A stretch of 8,772 nucleotides of DNA from an uncultured Rhodocyclaceae bacterium (GCA_900549295.1 URNG01000121.1:1-8772), one strand, 5' to 3'; shown: positions 1 to 6,503, counted from the stretch's first letter. The notes: generated by a model not told the origin, from the sequence alone. Numbers and translations are program-made.

Positions 1-810
1 GAGGCGCTGCCGGACAGCATCGCCAGCGACGCCTGCCGCGTCATCGCGCCGGAGCGCCTGATCCGCGAATTCGATGCCGTGCTGCTCGCCGGCGGTTCCG
101 AAACCCCGCGCGATCTGCCCATCCCCGGCCGCGAACTGGCCGGCGTGCATTTCGCGCTGGAATACCTGATTCCGCAGAACAAGGAAGTCGGCGGCGGCGC
201 GAAGAACCCGATCGACGCGCGCGGCAAGCACGTCGTCGTCATCGGCGGCGGCGACACCGGCTCCGACTGCGTCGGCACCGCCAACCGCCAGGGCGCGGCC
301 AGCGTCACCCAGATCGAATTGATGCCCAAACCGCCCGGCGAAGAAAACAAGCCGCTGACCTGGCCCTACTGGCCGAACAAGCTGCGCACCTCGTCCTCGC
401 ACGAAGAAGGCTGCACGCGCGACTGGTCGATCGCCAGCCAGGCTTTCCTCGGCGAAAAAGGCCAACTCAAGGCGCTGCGCTGCGCCCGGCTGGACTGGCA
501 GAACGGCAAGATGCAGGAAATCCCCGGCTCGGAATTCGAACTGAAAGCCGACCTCGTTTTCCTCGCCATGGGCTTCACCCAACCGGCGGCGCCGCTGCTG
601 GACGCCTTCGGCATCGTGCGCGATGCTCGCGGCAACGCCGCCGCCGGCACCGACGACCAGACCGGCTACGCCACCAGCGTCGGTAAGGTATTCGCCGCCG
701 GTGACATGCGGCGCGGGCAGTCGCTGGTCGTCTGGGCCATCCGCGAAGGCCGCCAGGCCGCCCGCGCCATCGACCGCTTCCTGATGGGCGAAACCCGCCT
801 GCCGCGCTGA
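1..810 (+). CDS. gltD: Glutamate synthase small subunit, C-terminal part (5' truncated by window)
   Basis: GltD supplies electrons from NADPH, through FAD and Fe-S clusters, to the large subunit GltB, which makes glutamate from glutamine and 2-oxoglutarate in the cytoplasm. The frame is open from base 1, so 269 residues are visible of a protein that is usually about 470-490 aa; the N-terminal Fe-S and first FAD-binding parts lie outside the window. Seen here are the NADPH-binding Rossmann motif VVVIGGGDTGSDC (fragment residues 78-90), the GltD-typical stretch with ELMPKPP and the following WPYWP, and the C-terminal FAD motif VFAAGDMRRGQSLVVWAI near residue 231. The protein ends DRFLMGETRLPR at a TGA. 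gltB would be expected just upstream. Related FAD/NADPH oxidoreductases share this fold, but the ELMPKPP region points to GltD itself. Confidence 0.95.
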   Translation, partial: EALPDSIASDACRVIAPERLIREFDAVLLAGGSETPRDLPIPGRELAGVHFALEYLIPQNKEVGGGAKNPIDARGKHVVVIGGGDTGSDCVGTANRQGAASVTQIELMPKPPGEENKPLTWPYWPNKLRTSSSHEEGCTRDWSIASQAFLGEKGQLKALRCARLDWQNGKMQEIPGSEFELKADLVFLAMGFTQPAAPLLDAFGIVRDARGNAAAGTDDQTGYATSVGKVFAAGDMRRGQSLVVWAIREGRQAARAIDRFLMGETRLPR

Positions 811-835
811 ACCTGCGACGCCAAACCCACCATCC

Positions 836-867
836 GCGCCCTGCCCCCCGCTTCGGGGCCAGGGCGC
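836..867 (+). terminator. GC-rich hairpin after gltD, possible terminator
   Basis: An 8-bp perfect outer stem (GCGCCCTG, 836-843, with CAGGGCGC, 860-867) encloses a C4/G4 inner stem around a CTTC-type loop. It lies 26 bases after the gltD stop. There is no T-tract on the + strand after it, so it is not a classical intrinsic terminator. It could still act as an mRNA 3'-end stabiliser or a weak or Rho-assisted terminator. Confidence 0.4.
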
Positions 868-895
868 GGCGCAATCCGCTTATTGATCCGGCCCA

Positions 896-909
896 TTGAA
901 GTTTGAAGT
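896..909. repeat. Tandem 7-mer (TTGAAGT x2) in the gltD-lysE gap
   Basis: TTGAAGT occurs twice without a spacer (896-902 and 903-909). It is followed by a small inverted repeat, GAAGTT (905-910) with AACTTC (922-927), around an 11-base loop. Both lie roughly 100-130 bases upstream of the LysE-family start. TTGAAG resembles a -35 hexamer, but I see no convincing -10 at the right distance. The rest of the gap from 811 to 1026 shows no further gene. Confidence 0.35.
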
Positions 910-1026
910 TCTCGCTTACGCAACTTCTTCAGGTCATCCGTAGATCTGTGAGAGCCGCCACTGTCACCCTCCGTTCCCACCCCTGCTTATGGCACACTAC
1001 GCGCCCCGGTTCTTTCGGTTTTCATC

Positions 1027-1656
1027 ATGACCTTCCCCACCTGGTTCAGTTTTTTCATCGCCTGCTGGCTGATCAGCCTGTCGCCGGGCGCGGGGGCGGT
1101 GGCGTCGATGGCTGCCGGGCTGGCGCATGGTTTTCGGCACGGATATTGGAACGCCATCGGTTTGCAGGTGGCGCTGATTTTGCAGGTGGGCGTCGTTGCG
1201 GCGGGCATCGGCGCGGTGCTGGCGGCATCCGAACTGGCGTTTTCCCTGATCAAGTGGTTTGGCGTGGCCTACCTGCTTTATCTGGGTTGGAAACAGTGGT
1301 CGGCACCGGTGGCGGCACCGCAGCTTGCGGCGGAAGATGCGGGCATGTCGGCGCAAAAGTTGCTTTTACGCGGTTTCGTGGTCAATGCCAGCAATCCCAA
1401 GGCCATCATTTTCATTCTTGCCGTGCTGCCGCAGTTTCTCGACCCGACCCGGCCCCTGATTCCGCAATACATCGTGATGACGGCTACCATGGTCGCCGTC
1501 GACCTCATCGTGATGGGGGCTTATACCGGCCTGGCAGCGCGGGTGCTGCGCCTGTTGCGCAGCCCGCAGCAGCAGCGGCTGCTCAACCGCACTTTCGGCA
1601 GCCTGTTCGCCGCCGCTGCCGCCCTGCTCGCCACGGTGCGCCACGCCGGGCATTGA
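1027..1656 (+). CDS. LysE/RhtB-family amino-acid exporter
   Basis: This is a 209-aa inner-membrane protein of the LysE/RhtB translocator family, whose members export amino acids such as lysine, threonine or homoserine lactone by proton exchange. The family signature is clear: a first helix with LISLSPGAGAVASMAAGLAHG (about residues 15-35, the conserved SPGP-like motif), then a GLQVALILQVGV helix, FGVAYLLYLGWKQW (78-91), and VNASNPKAIIFILAVLPQF (119-137), which carries the family's NPK motif. Hydrophobic segments fit about six helices, and the length is normal. No strong ribosome site precedes the ATG at 1027, but the family N-terminus begins there. It stands alone after gltD and converges on cysB with only 12 bases between the stops. 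The substrate cannot be read from sequence. A role in exporting cysteine-type compounds is conceivable next to cysB but unsupported. Confidence 0.9.
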   Translation: MTFPTWFSFFIACWLISLSPGAGAVASMAAGLAHGFRHGYWNAIGLQVALILQVGVVAAGIGAVLAASELAFSLIKWFGVAYLLYLGWKQWSAPVAAPQLAAEDAGMSAQKLLLRGFVVNASNPKAIIFILAVLPQFLDPTRPLIPQYIVMTATMVAVDLIVMGAYTGLAARVLRLLRSPQQQRLLNRTFGSLFAAAAALLATVRHAGH

Positions 1657-1668
1657 GCCGGGAAAAAT

Positions 1669-2610
1669 TCACAACTGCCAGCTTTCCCCCGCGCCTTGCA
1701 AGGTCATTTCGATACTGCGCTTGTCCAGTTGCGGGGCGAACAGCGCGATGAAATCGTAGTCGAAACGGCGCAGGTAGCTGCTGCGGCGCACGGCCAGACG
1801 GGTCGTGTTGGATTCGAACAGATGCGCGGCATCGAGTGCCACCAAGCCTTGATCGCGCCCCGGATCGAAGGCGAGTTTGGCGATGATGCCCAACCCCAGC
1901 CCCAGGCTGACGTAGGTTTTGATCACGTCGGCATCGAGCGCGGTGAGTGCGATGTTGGGTGTGAGGCCAGCCTTCTCGAACGCGCGATTGATGCGCGAGC
2001 GGCCGGCAAAGGCATTGTCGTAGGTAATCAGCGGGTATTGCGCCAAGGCTTGCAGGGACAAAGCCGCTTCCGCCAGCAGCGGATGGCCCTCCGGCGCGAT
2101 CACACAGTGGCTCCATTGCTGCACCGGGAATGAAATGAGCTGCGTCGCCTGATCGAGGGCTTCCGTGGCGATGCCGATGTCGGCCTCGCCCGCCGCCACC
2201 CAGGCGGCGATCTGGTGCGGATTGCCCTGGTGCATCTCCAGCTTGACGTCCGGGTGCCGGTTCATGAAATCGCGCACCACGGTCGGCAGCACGTAACGCG
2301 CCTGGGTATGCGTGGTCGCCAGCACCAGGCGGCCCGATTCGCCGCTGACGAACTCGCCGCAGGCGCGCTTCAAGTTCTCCGCTTCGCGCAGGATGCGTTG
2401 CGCAATGTCGATCGCCACCCGCCCCGGCTCGGTCACCCCGGTAAAACGCTTGCCGCTGCGCTCGAAAATGGCGATCCCCAGCTCATCTTCCAGCATGCGG
2501 ATCTGTTTCGACACGCCGGGCTGCGAGGTGTACAGCGCCTCCGCCGCCTCCGACACGTTCAGCCCCTGACGCTCGATTTCGACGATGTAACGAAGTTGCT
2601 GGAGTTTCAT
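1669..2610 (-). CDS. cysB: CysB, LysR-type sulfur assimilation regulator
   Basis: CysB is the LysR-type activator of sulfate assimilation. In enterics it is switched on by N-acetylserine or O-acetylserine and antagonised by sulfide or thiosulfate. The product is 313 aa and colinear with enteric CysB (324 aa) from residue 1 through at least 210, with no gap. The N-terminal winged helix-turn-helix (about 18-48) contains LYTSQPGVSKQIRMLEDELG. The effector domain shows the CysB hallmark ATTHTQARY (98-106), MHQG (126-129), GIATEA (146-151) and DADVIKTYV. Thr100, Thr102, Gln103 and Thr149, effector-pocket positions in enteric CysB, are kept; position 202 is Ala instead of Thr. The frame opens further upstream (to 2649), but the start at 2610 gives the family's MKLQQLRYIVE N-terminus and has a GAG ribosome site about 7 bases before it. 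It is divergent from the tauE-cysI-cysH set, its likely target. Cbl-type paralogues are the main alternative. Confidence 0.93.
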   Translation of the reverse strand: MKLQQLRYIVEIERQGLNVSEAAEALYTSQPGVSKQIRMLEDELGIAIFERSGKRFTGVTEPGRVAIDIAQRILREAENLKRACGEFVSGESGRLVLATTHTQARYVLPTVVRDFMNRHPDVKLEMHQGNPHQIAAWVAAGEADIGIATEALDQATQLISFPVQQWSHCVIAPEGHPLLAEAALSLQALAQYPLITYDNAFAGRSRINRAFEKAGLTPNIALTALDADVIKTYVSLGLGLGIIAKLAFDPGRDQGLVALDAAHLFESNTTRLAVRRSSYLRRFDYDFIALFAPQLDKRSIEMTLQGAGESWQL

Positions 2611-2701
2611 GTTTTGCTCAAAACTCTTAATAACAAAAAGATATACCAATCTACCTCATTATTCTTTTTGACTCAATCCGTCCGGCGTAGGATGCGCGGC
2701 C
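2611..2701. promoter_or_regulatory. Divergent cysB / tauE-cysI control region with candidate CysB sites
   Basis: This 91-base region is AT-rich in a GC-rich window and separates two divergent start codons. It holds an inverted repeat CAAAAAGA (2634-2641) and TCTTTTTG (2663-2670) with a 21-base spacer. The right arm overlaps TTATTC (2659-2664), which matches the half-site core described for enteric CysB. For cysB, TGG-TATATC (minus strand, 2648-2640) could be an extended -10. Rightward, TTGACT (2668-2673) looks like a -35, but TAGGAT follows at only 14 bases; alternatively CATTAT (2657-2662) is a -10 with an activator-dependent -35. A separate perfect palindrome, GTTTTGCTCAAAAC (2611-2624), abuts the cysB start codon. 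Regulation by CysB is inferred from position and motif. The exact promoter is uncertain. Confidence 0.6.
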
Positions 2702-3481
2702 ATGGATGCTTATCTTTATACCCTTTCCGGCTTCGCCGTCGGTGCCATCGTCGGTTTGACGGGCGTGGGCGGCGGTTCCCTGATGACGCCGCTGCTGGTG
2801 TTGCTGTTTGGCGTGCACCCGGCAACCGCGGTCGGCACCGACCTGCTCTACGCCGCGCTGACCAAGGCAGGCGGCACGGTGGCGCATGGGCGCAAGGGGC
2901 ATATCGACTGGCGGATCACCGGGCGGCTGGCGGCGGGCAGCATTCCGGCGGCAGCGCTGACCATCCTCGTGCTCTCCTGGCTGCCGGACGGGCGCGAGAG
3001 CATCGGCGCGGTGGTGGCGCACGGCCTGGGTTTTGCGCTGTTGCTCACCGCCGTTGCCATCCTCTTTGGCCGCCAGTTGCGCGAATACGCGAACCGCCAG
3101 GAAGATTCGCCGTTGCGCCAATGCTGCATCGCGCCGATCACCGTTGCCGTGGGCGCGCTGCTGGGCGTGCTGGTCACGATTTCCTCCGTCGGCGCGGGCG
3201 CGCTGGGCGTGGCAGTGCTGTTTTTTCTCTACCCGAAGCTGCCTTCGGTACGTATCGTCGGTTCCGACGTGGCGCACGCCGTGCCGCTCACCCTGGTGGC
3301 CGGCATCGGCCACTGGTGGCTGGGCAGCGTCGATTGGGCGCTGCTGGGCAGTCTCCTGCTCGGCTCCCTGCCGGGTATCTGGCTCGGCACGCAATTGTCG
3401 GCCAGGATGCCGGAACACATCCTGCGCCGTCTGCTCGCCGCCATGCTTTTGCTGATCGGCAGCAAACTGGTATTTGCCTGA
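2702..3481 (+). CDS. TauE/SafE-family membrane transporter, cysI-linked copy
   Basis: This is a 259-aa polytopic inner-membrane protein of the TauE/SafE (formerly DUF81) family, whose members move sulfite, sulfoacetate, sulfate or related anions. The two family half-repeats are visible: GLTGVGGGSLMTP (18-30) followed by TAVGTDLLYAALTK, and later SSVGAGALGVAVLFFLYP (161-178) followed by the matching IVGSDVAHAVPLTLVAG (185-201). Hydrophobic stretches fit seven to eight helices. Start: ATG at 2702 with AGGA about 9 bases upstream; a purine-rich site and the family N-terminus agree. It is the first gene downstream of the cysB divergent region and lies 33 bases ahead of cysI, so it is probably co-transcribed with cysI-DUF934-cysH. 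Two readings fit: a sulfite safety valve for the CysH/CysI intermediate, or a sulfate importer, as proposed for a similarly placed transporter (CysZ) in a corynebacterial cys cluster. The sequence does not decide direction or substrate. Confidence 0.9.
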   Translation: MDAYLYTLSGFAVGAIVGLTGVGGGSLMTPLLVLLFGVHPATAVGTDLLYAALTKAGGTVAHGRKGHIDWRITGRLAAGSIPAAALTILVLSWLPDGRESIGAVVAHGLGFALLLTAVAILFGRQLREYANRQEDSPLRQCCIAPITVAVGALLGVLVTISSVGAGALGVAVLFFLYPKLPSVRIVGSDVAHAVPLTLVAGIGHWWLGSVDWALLGSLLLGSLPGIWLGTQLSARMPEHILRRLLAAMLLLIGSKLVFA

Positions 3482-3494
3482 ACTTACAATAACG

Positions 3495-3508
3495 CCCCCC
3501 CCCAAGGA
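3495..3508 (+). promoter_or_regulatory. C9 tract abutting the cysI ribosome-binding site
   Basis: Nine consecutive C (3495-3503) run straight into AAGGA (3504-3508), which lies 6 bases before the cysI ATG at 3515. The AAGGA is a good Shine-Dalgarno match and fixes the cysI start. The C-run lies upstream of the ribosome site, so a change in its length would not alter the SD-to-start distance. Confidence 0.7.
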
Positions 3509-3514
3509 CAGACC

Positions 3515-5182
3515 ATGTATCGCTACAACGACTTCGACCGCCAGCTCATCGACGAGCGCGTGGAACAATTCCGTGACCAGGTGCGCCGCTGGAAATCCGG
3601 CGAGCTTTCCGACGACGAATTCCGCCCCTTGCGCCTGCAGAACGGCCTCTACATCCAGCGCCACGCGCCGATGTTCCGCATCGCCGTGCCCTACGGCACC
3701 CTGAACAGCGGGCAACTGCGCCGTCTGGCGCACATCGGGCGCAAATACGACAAGGGTTACGGCCACTTCACCACCCGCCACAACCTGCAATTCAACTGGC
3801 CGAAGATCGAGGACGTGCCGGACATCCTCGCCGAACTGGCCGAGGTGGAGCTGCATGCCATCCAGACCTCCGGCAACTGCATCCGCAACATCACCACCGA
3901 CGGTTTTGCCGGCATCGCCGCCGATGAAATCATCGACCCGCGCCCGCTGGCCGAGATCCTGCGCCAGTGGTCGACTTTCCACCCGGAATTCGCCTTTTTA
4001 CCGCGCAAGTTCAAATTCGCCATTTCCGGCTCGGTAGAGGATCGCGCCGTGACGTGGTTCCACGACATCGGTCTGCACCTGAAGGTGGTCGATGGCGAAA
4101 TCGGCTTTACCGTGATCGCCGGCGGCGGCCTGGGGCGCACGCCCATCCGGGGCGAGGTGGTGCGCGAATTCCTGCCCTGGCAGCACATCCTCACCTACTG
4201 CACCGCCATTCTGCGCGTCTATAACCGCTTTGGCCGGCGCGACAACGCCTTCAAGGCGCGCATCAAGATTCTGGTGCAGGCGCTGGGCATCGACGCCTTC
4301 CGCGAGCAGGTGGAAGCCGAATGGGCGCACGAAAAGGATGGCCCGCACACCCTGACGCAGGCCGAATACGACCGTGTCGCCGCGCATTTCGCGCCGCCCG
4401 CCTACGCCCCGGCCGAGCCGGCCGATTTCCCCGACGACACGGCCTTTGCCCGCTGGCGCGCGCGCTGCACGCATCCGCACAAGGTTGCGGGTTACGCTGC
4501 CGTCACGCTGTCGCTGAAGAAACACGGCATCGCCCCCGGCGACATCACCTCGGAACAGATGGACGTCGTCGCCGATCTTGCCGAACGCTACAGCTTCGGC
4601 GAACTGCGCATCAGCCACGAGCAGAACGTCGTCCTCACCGACGTGCGCGAGGCTGATCTGTATGCGCTCTGGCAACAGGCGAAAGCCGCCGGGCTGGCCA
4701 CGCCCAACATCGGCCTGCTGACCGGCATCATCTGCTGTCCGGGCGGCGATTTCTGCGATCTCGCCAACGCCAAGTCCATTCCCATCGCCAACGCCATCCA
4801 GCAGCGTTTCGACGATCTGGATTACCTCTTTGACATCGGCGAGATCGACCTCAACATCTCCGGCTGCATGAATGCCTGCGGCCACCACCACGTCGGCCAC
4901 ATCGGCGTGCTCGGCGTCGATCGCAAGGACAAGGAGTTCTACCAGGTGACGCTGGGCGGGCGGCAAGGCAGTGATGCCCGGCTCGGCAAGGTGATCGGCC
5001 CGGCCTTCCCGGCTGAAGAAATGCCGGACGTGGTGGAAAAAATCATGGCCGTCTATCTCGAAACACGCCACGCCGACGAGCGTTTTCTCGACACGCTCGA
5101 CCGCATCGGCATCGATCCCTTCAAGAACAAGGTCTATGCCGGGCGCGCCCACGGCCAGTCCAAACTCAAGGAAGCCGCATAA
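3515..5182 (+). CDS. cysI: Sulfite reductase hemoprotein (nitrite/sulfite reductase family)
   Basis: This 555-aa cytoplasmic siroheme/[4Fe-4S] enzyme reduces sulfite to sulfide with six electrons, the last reductive step of sulfate assimilation. The cluster ligands are present: CX5C as C408-PGGDF-C414 (with an extra C407 just before) and CX3C as C451-MNA-C455, inside the family context SGCMNACGHHHVGHIG. Upstream lie the ferredoxin-like half-domain motifs YGHFTTRHNLQFNW (about residues 86-99) and, in the middle, RTPIRGE and NAFKARIKILVQALG. Length is close to the 550-570 aa norm. It lies between the TauE-like gene (33-base gap) and the DUF934 gene, whose ATG directly follows this gene's TAA. 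No cysJ flavoprotein gene is nearby, so the electron donor may be ferredoxin or a distant reductase. Assimilatory nitrite reductase is the family alternative; the adjacent cysH and cysB make sulfite by far the better call. Confidence 0.94.
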   Translation: MYRYNDFDRQLIDERVEQFRDQVRRWKSGELSDDEFRPLRLQNGLYIQRHAPMFRIAVPYGTLNSGQLRRLAHIGRKYDKGYGHFTTRHNLQFNWPKIEDVPDILAELAEVELHAIQTSGNCIRNITTDGFAGIAADEIIDPRPLAEILRQWSTFHPEFAFLPRKFKFAISGSVEDRAVTWFHDIGLHLKVVDGEIGFTVIAGGGLGRTPIRGEVVREFLPWQHILTYCTAILRVYNRFGRRDNAFKARIKILVQALGIDAFREQVEAEWAHEKDGPHTLTQAEYDRVAAHFAPPAYAPAEPADFPDDTAFARWRARCTHPHKVAGYAAVTLSLKKHGIAPGDITSEQMDVVADLAERYSFGELRISHEQNVVLTDVREADLYALWQQAKAAGLATPNIGLLTGIICCPGGDFCDLANAKSIPIANAIQQRFDDLDYLFDIGEIDLNISGCMNACGHHHVGHIGVLGVDRKDKEFYQVTLGGRQGSDARLGKVIGPAFPAEEMPDVVEKIMAVYLETRHADERFLDTLDRIGIDPFKNKVYAGRAHGQSKLKEAA

Positions 5183-5731
5183 ATGGCACAACTGATCGAC
5201 ACCCGGCAGGAACTTGCAAACCCGTGGCGCTGCCTCGAACTGGAGAGCCACCCGGAGAGCGTTGCGGACAGCGCTGCCGGCGCTCCGGATTTCGCCGCGC
5301 CGGATTTTGTCCCCCCAAATGGCCCCACCCTCTACCCCCTGGCGCTCTGGCTGGCCCACCGCGCCGCCATTCTCGCCGCCGGCCAGCCGCTGGGCCTCCT
5401 GCTGCAACCGGAGGACAAGGTGGAGGACATCGTCCAGGACCTGCCCCATTTCAAGCTGATTGCCATCGATTTCCCCAAATTCGTCGATGGCCGGGGCTAT
5501 TCCAGCGCCGCGCTGCTGCGCCAGCGCTACGCCTACGCGGGCGAACTGCGCGCCGTGGGCGACGTACTGCACGACCAGCTCTTTTACCTGCGCCGCGTCG
5601 GCTTCGACAGCTACGCCCTGAAAGACGGCAAAAGCCCCGCGTATGCCATCGAACGCGGCTTCACCCCCTTCAGCGCGTCTTACCAAGCCAGCACCGACCA
5701 GCCCCTGCCGCATTTTCGCCGCCAGCCATGA
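5183..5731 (+). CDS. DUF934 protein, CysI/CysH-associated
   Basis: This 182-aa soluble protein belongs to the DUF934 family, found next to cysI and cysH in many proteobacteria. No biochemical function is established as far as I know, and annotations such as 'oxidoreductase' are weak. The N-terminal third (about 1-50) is low in conservation and Ala/Pro-rich. The family core follows: PLALWLAHR (52-60), GLLLQPEDKVEDI (71-83), then DFPKFVDGRGYSSAALLRQR (96-115) and GELRAVGDVLHDQLFYLRRVGFDSY (120-144), which are the recognisable family motifs. It contains only one cysteine (C17) and no Fe-S or flavin motif, so it is unlikely to be a redox carrier itself. The ATG touches the cysI stop without a gap; the ribosome site AAGGAAG sits inside the cysI end. 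Its own stop overlaps the cysH start (ATGA). Such tight coupling suggests a helper of CysI or CysH, for example in maturation or complex formation. Confidence 0.88.
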   Translation: MAQLIDTRQELANPWRCLELESHPESVADSAAGAPDFAAPDFVPPNGPTLYPLALWLAHRAAILAAGQPLGLLLQPEDKVEDIVQDLPHFKLIAIDFPKFVDGRGYSSAALLRQRYAYAGELRAVGDVLHDQLFYLRRVGFDSYALKDGKSPAYAIERGFTPFSASYQASTDQPLPHFRRQP

Positions 5732-6447
5732 CGCCCAAGCTCCTCAACATCACCCCGGAACTCGCCGAACGCACGGCGGCCAAGGCCGATACCGCCCTCG
5801 CCCTGCTCGAGCGCGTCGCCCGCGAATTTTCCCCCGCCGTGTTCGCCAACAGCCTGGGCGCGGAGGACATGGTGCTGACCGATCTCATCTGCAGGAACCG
5901 GCTCCCGATCGAAATCTTCAGCCTGGACACCGGCCGCCTGCCGCCCGAAACCTACACCCTGATGGCCGCGCTCGATCAGCGCTACGGCCTGAAGCTGAAA
6001 ATTTATTTCCCCGCCGCAACGACCATTGAAAACTACGTGCGCCAGCACGGTATCAACGCCTTTTACGATTCGGTGGAATTGCGCAAAACCTGCTGCCACC
6101 TGCGCAAGGTGGAACCGCTGCAACGCGCCTTGAGCGGCCAGCGCGCCTGGATCACCGGCATGCGCGCCGAACAGGCCGCCACGCGCGGGCAACTGGCGGT
6201 GCAGGCTTACGATGAAAGCAACAATCTGGAAAAATTCAGCCCGCTCGCCGACTGGAGCGAAAAGGAAGTGTGGACCTATCTAAAAACCCACGCCGTCCCC
6301 TACAACGCCCTGCACGACCAGTTCTACCCCAGCATCGGCTGCGCCCCCTGTTCCCGCGCCATTTCCCCCGGCGAAGACATCCGCGCCGGTCGCTGGTGGT
6401 GGGAAAACCCGGAATCGAAGGAGTGCGGGTTGCACGTCAAAAATTGA
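5728..6447 (+). CDS. cysH: APS reductase, [4Fe-4S]-type CysH
   Basis: CysH reduces activated sulfate to sulfite with thioredoxin or glutaredoxin electrons. At 239 aa the product has the PAPS/APS-reductase fold: a pyrophosphate-binding loop SLGAEDMVL (42-50), FSLDTGRLPPETY (64-76), and the catalytic C-terminal motif KECGLH with C233. It also has the cluster cysteines C122-C123 and C205-x-x-C208, which E. coli CysH lacks. That CC...CxxC set marks the [4Fe-4S] branch that normally uses APS directly, so APS kinase would not be needed for this route; some cluster-bearing enzymes are reported to accept both substrates. The frame is open far upstream, but the ATG at 5728, overlapping the DUF934 stop as ATGA, gives the right N-terminus; the upstream part is a shadow of the DUF934 gene. 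The usual partners cysD and cysN do not follow; a GlsB-type gene does. Confidence 0.95.
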   Translation: MTPKLLNITPELAERTAAKADTALALLERVAREFSPAVFANSLGAEDMVLTDLICRNRLPIEIFSLDTGRLPPETYTLMAALDQRYGLKLKIYFPAATTIENYVRQHGINAFYDSVELRKTCCHLRKVEPLQRALSGQRAWITGMRAEQAATRGQLAVQAYDESNNLEKFSPLADWSEKEVWTYLKTHAVPYNALHDQFYPSIGCAPCSRAISPGEDIRAGRWWWENPESKECGLHVKN

Positions 6448-6503
6448 ACCAGACGCACATTTCTTTACCAAACCAGCACCCACCCCACGCAACCGGACCG
6501 GCA

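Noticed and set aside
2611..2649. Upstream start for cysB giving 13 extra residues
   Set aside because: CysB proteins begin MKLQQLRY; the extra residues come from the AT-rich control region.
2215..3492. A 425-codon plus-strand frame across the end of cysB, the intergenic region and the tauE-like gene
   Set aside because: It crosses the divergent control region and overlaps two well-supported genes in other frames. Its sequence is Arg/Gly-rich shadow translation.
2651..3982. A 443-codon minus-strand open frame opposite the tauE-like gene and the start of cysI
   Set aside because: Same codon-register effect. The product is rich in Gln, Arg, His and Ala without domain signatures, and it runs through the promoter region.
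3998..5713. A 571-codon open frame on the minus strand opposite cysI and the DUF934 gene
   Set aside because: It is in exact codon register with both sense genes, so a stop would need TTA, CTA or TCA codons in the sense strand, which are rare in this GC-rich DNA. Its translation is low-complexity and matches no family I know, while the sense frames have clear motifs.
5224..5727. N-terminal extension of cysH over the DUF934 gene (possible fusion protein)
   Set aside because: The extension is Arg/Pro-rich out-of-frame translation of DUF934. The ATG at 5728 gives the normal CysH length and N-terminus.
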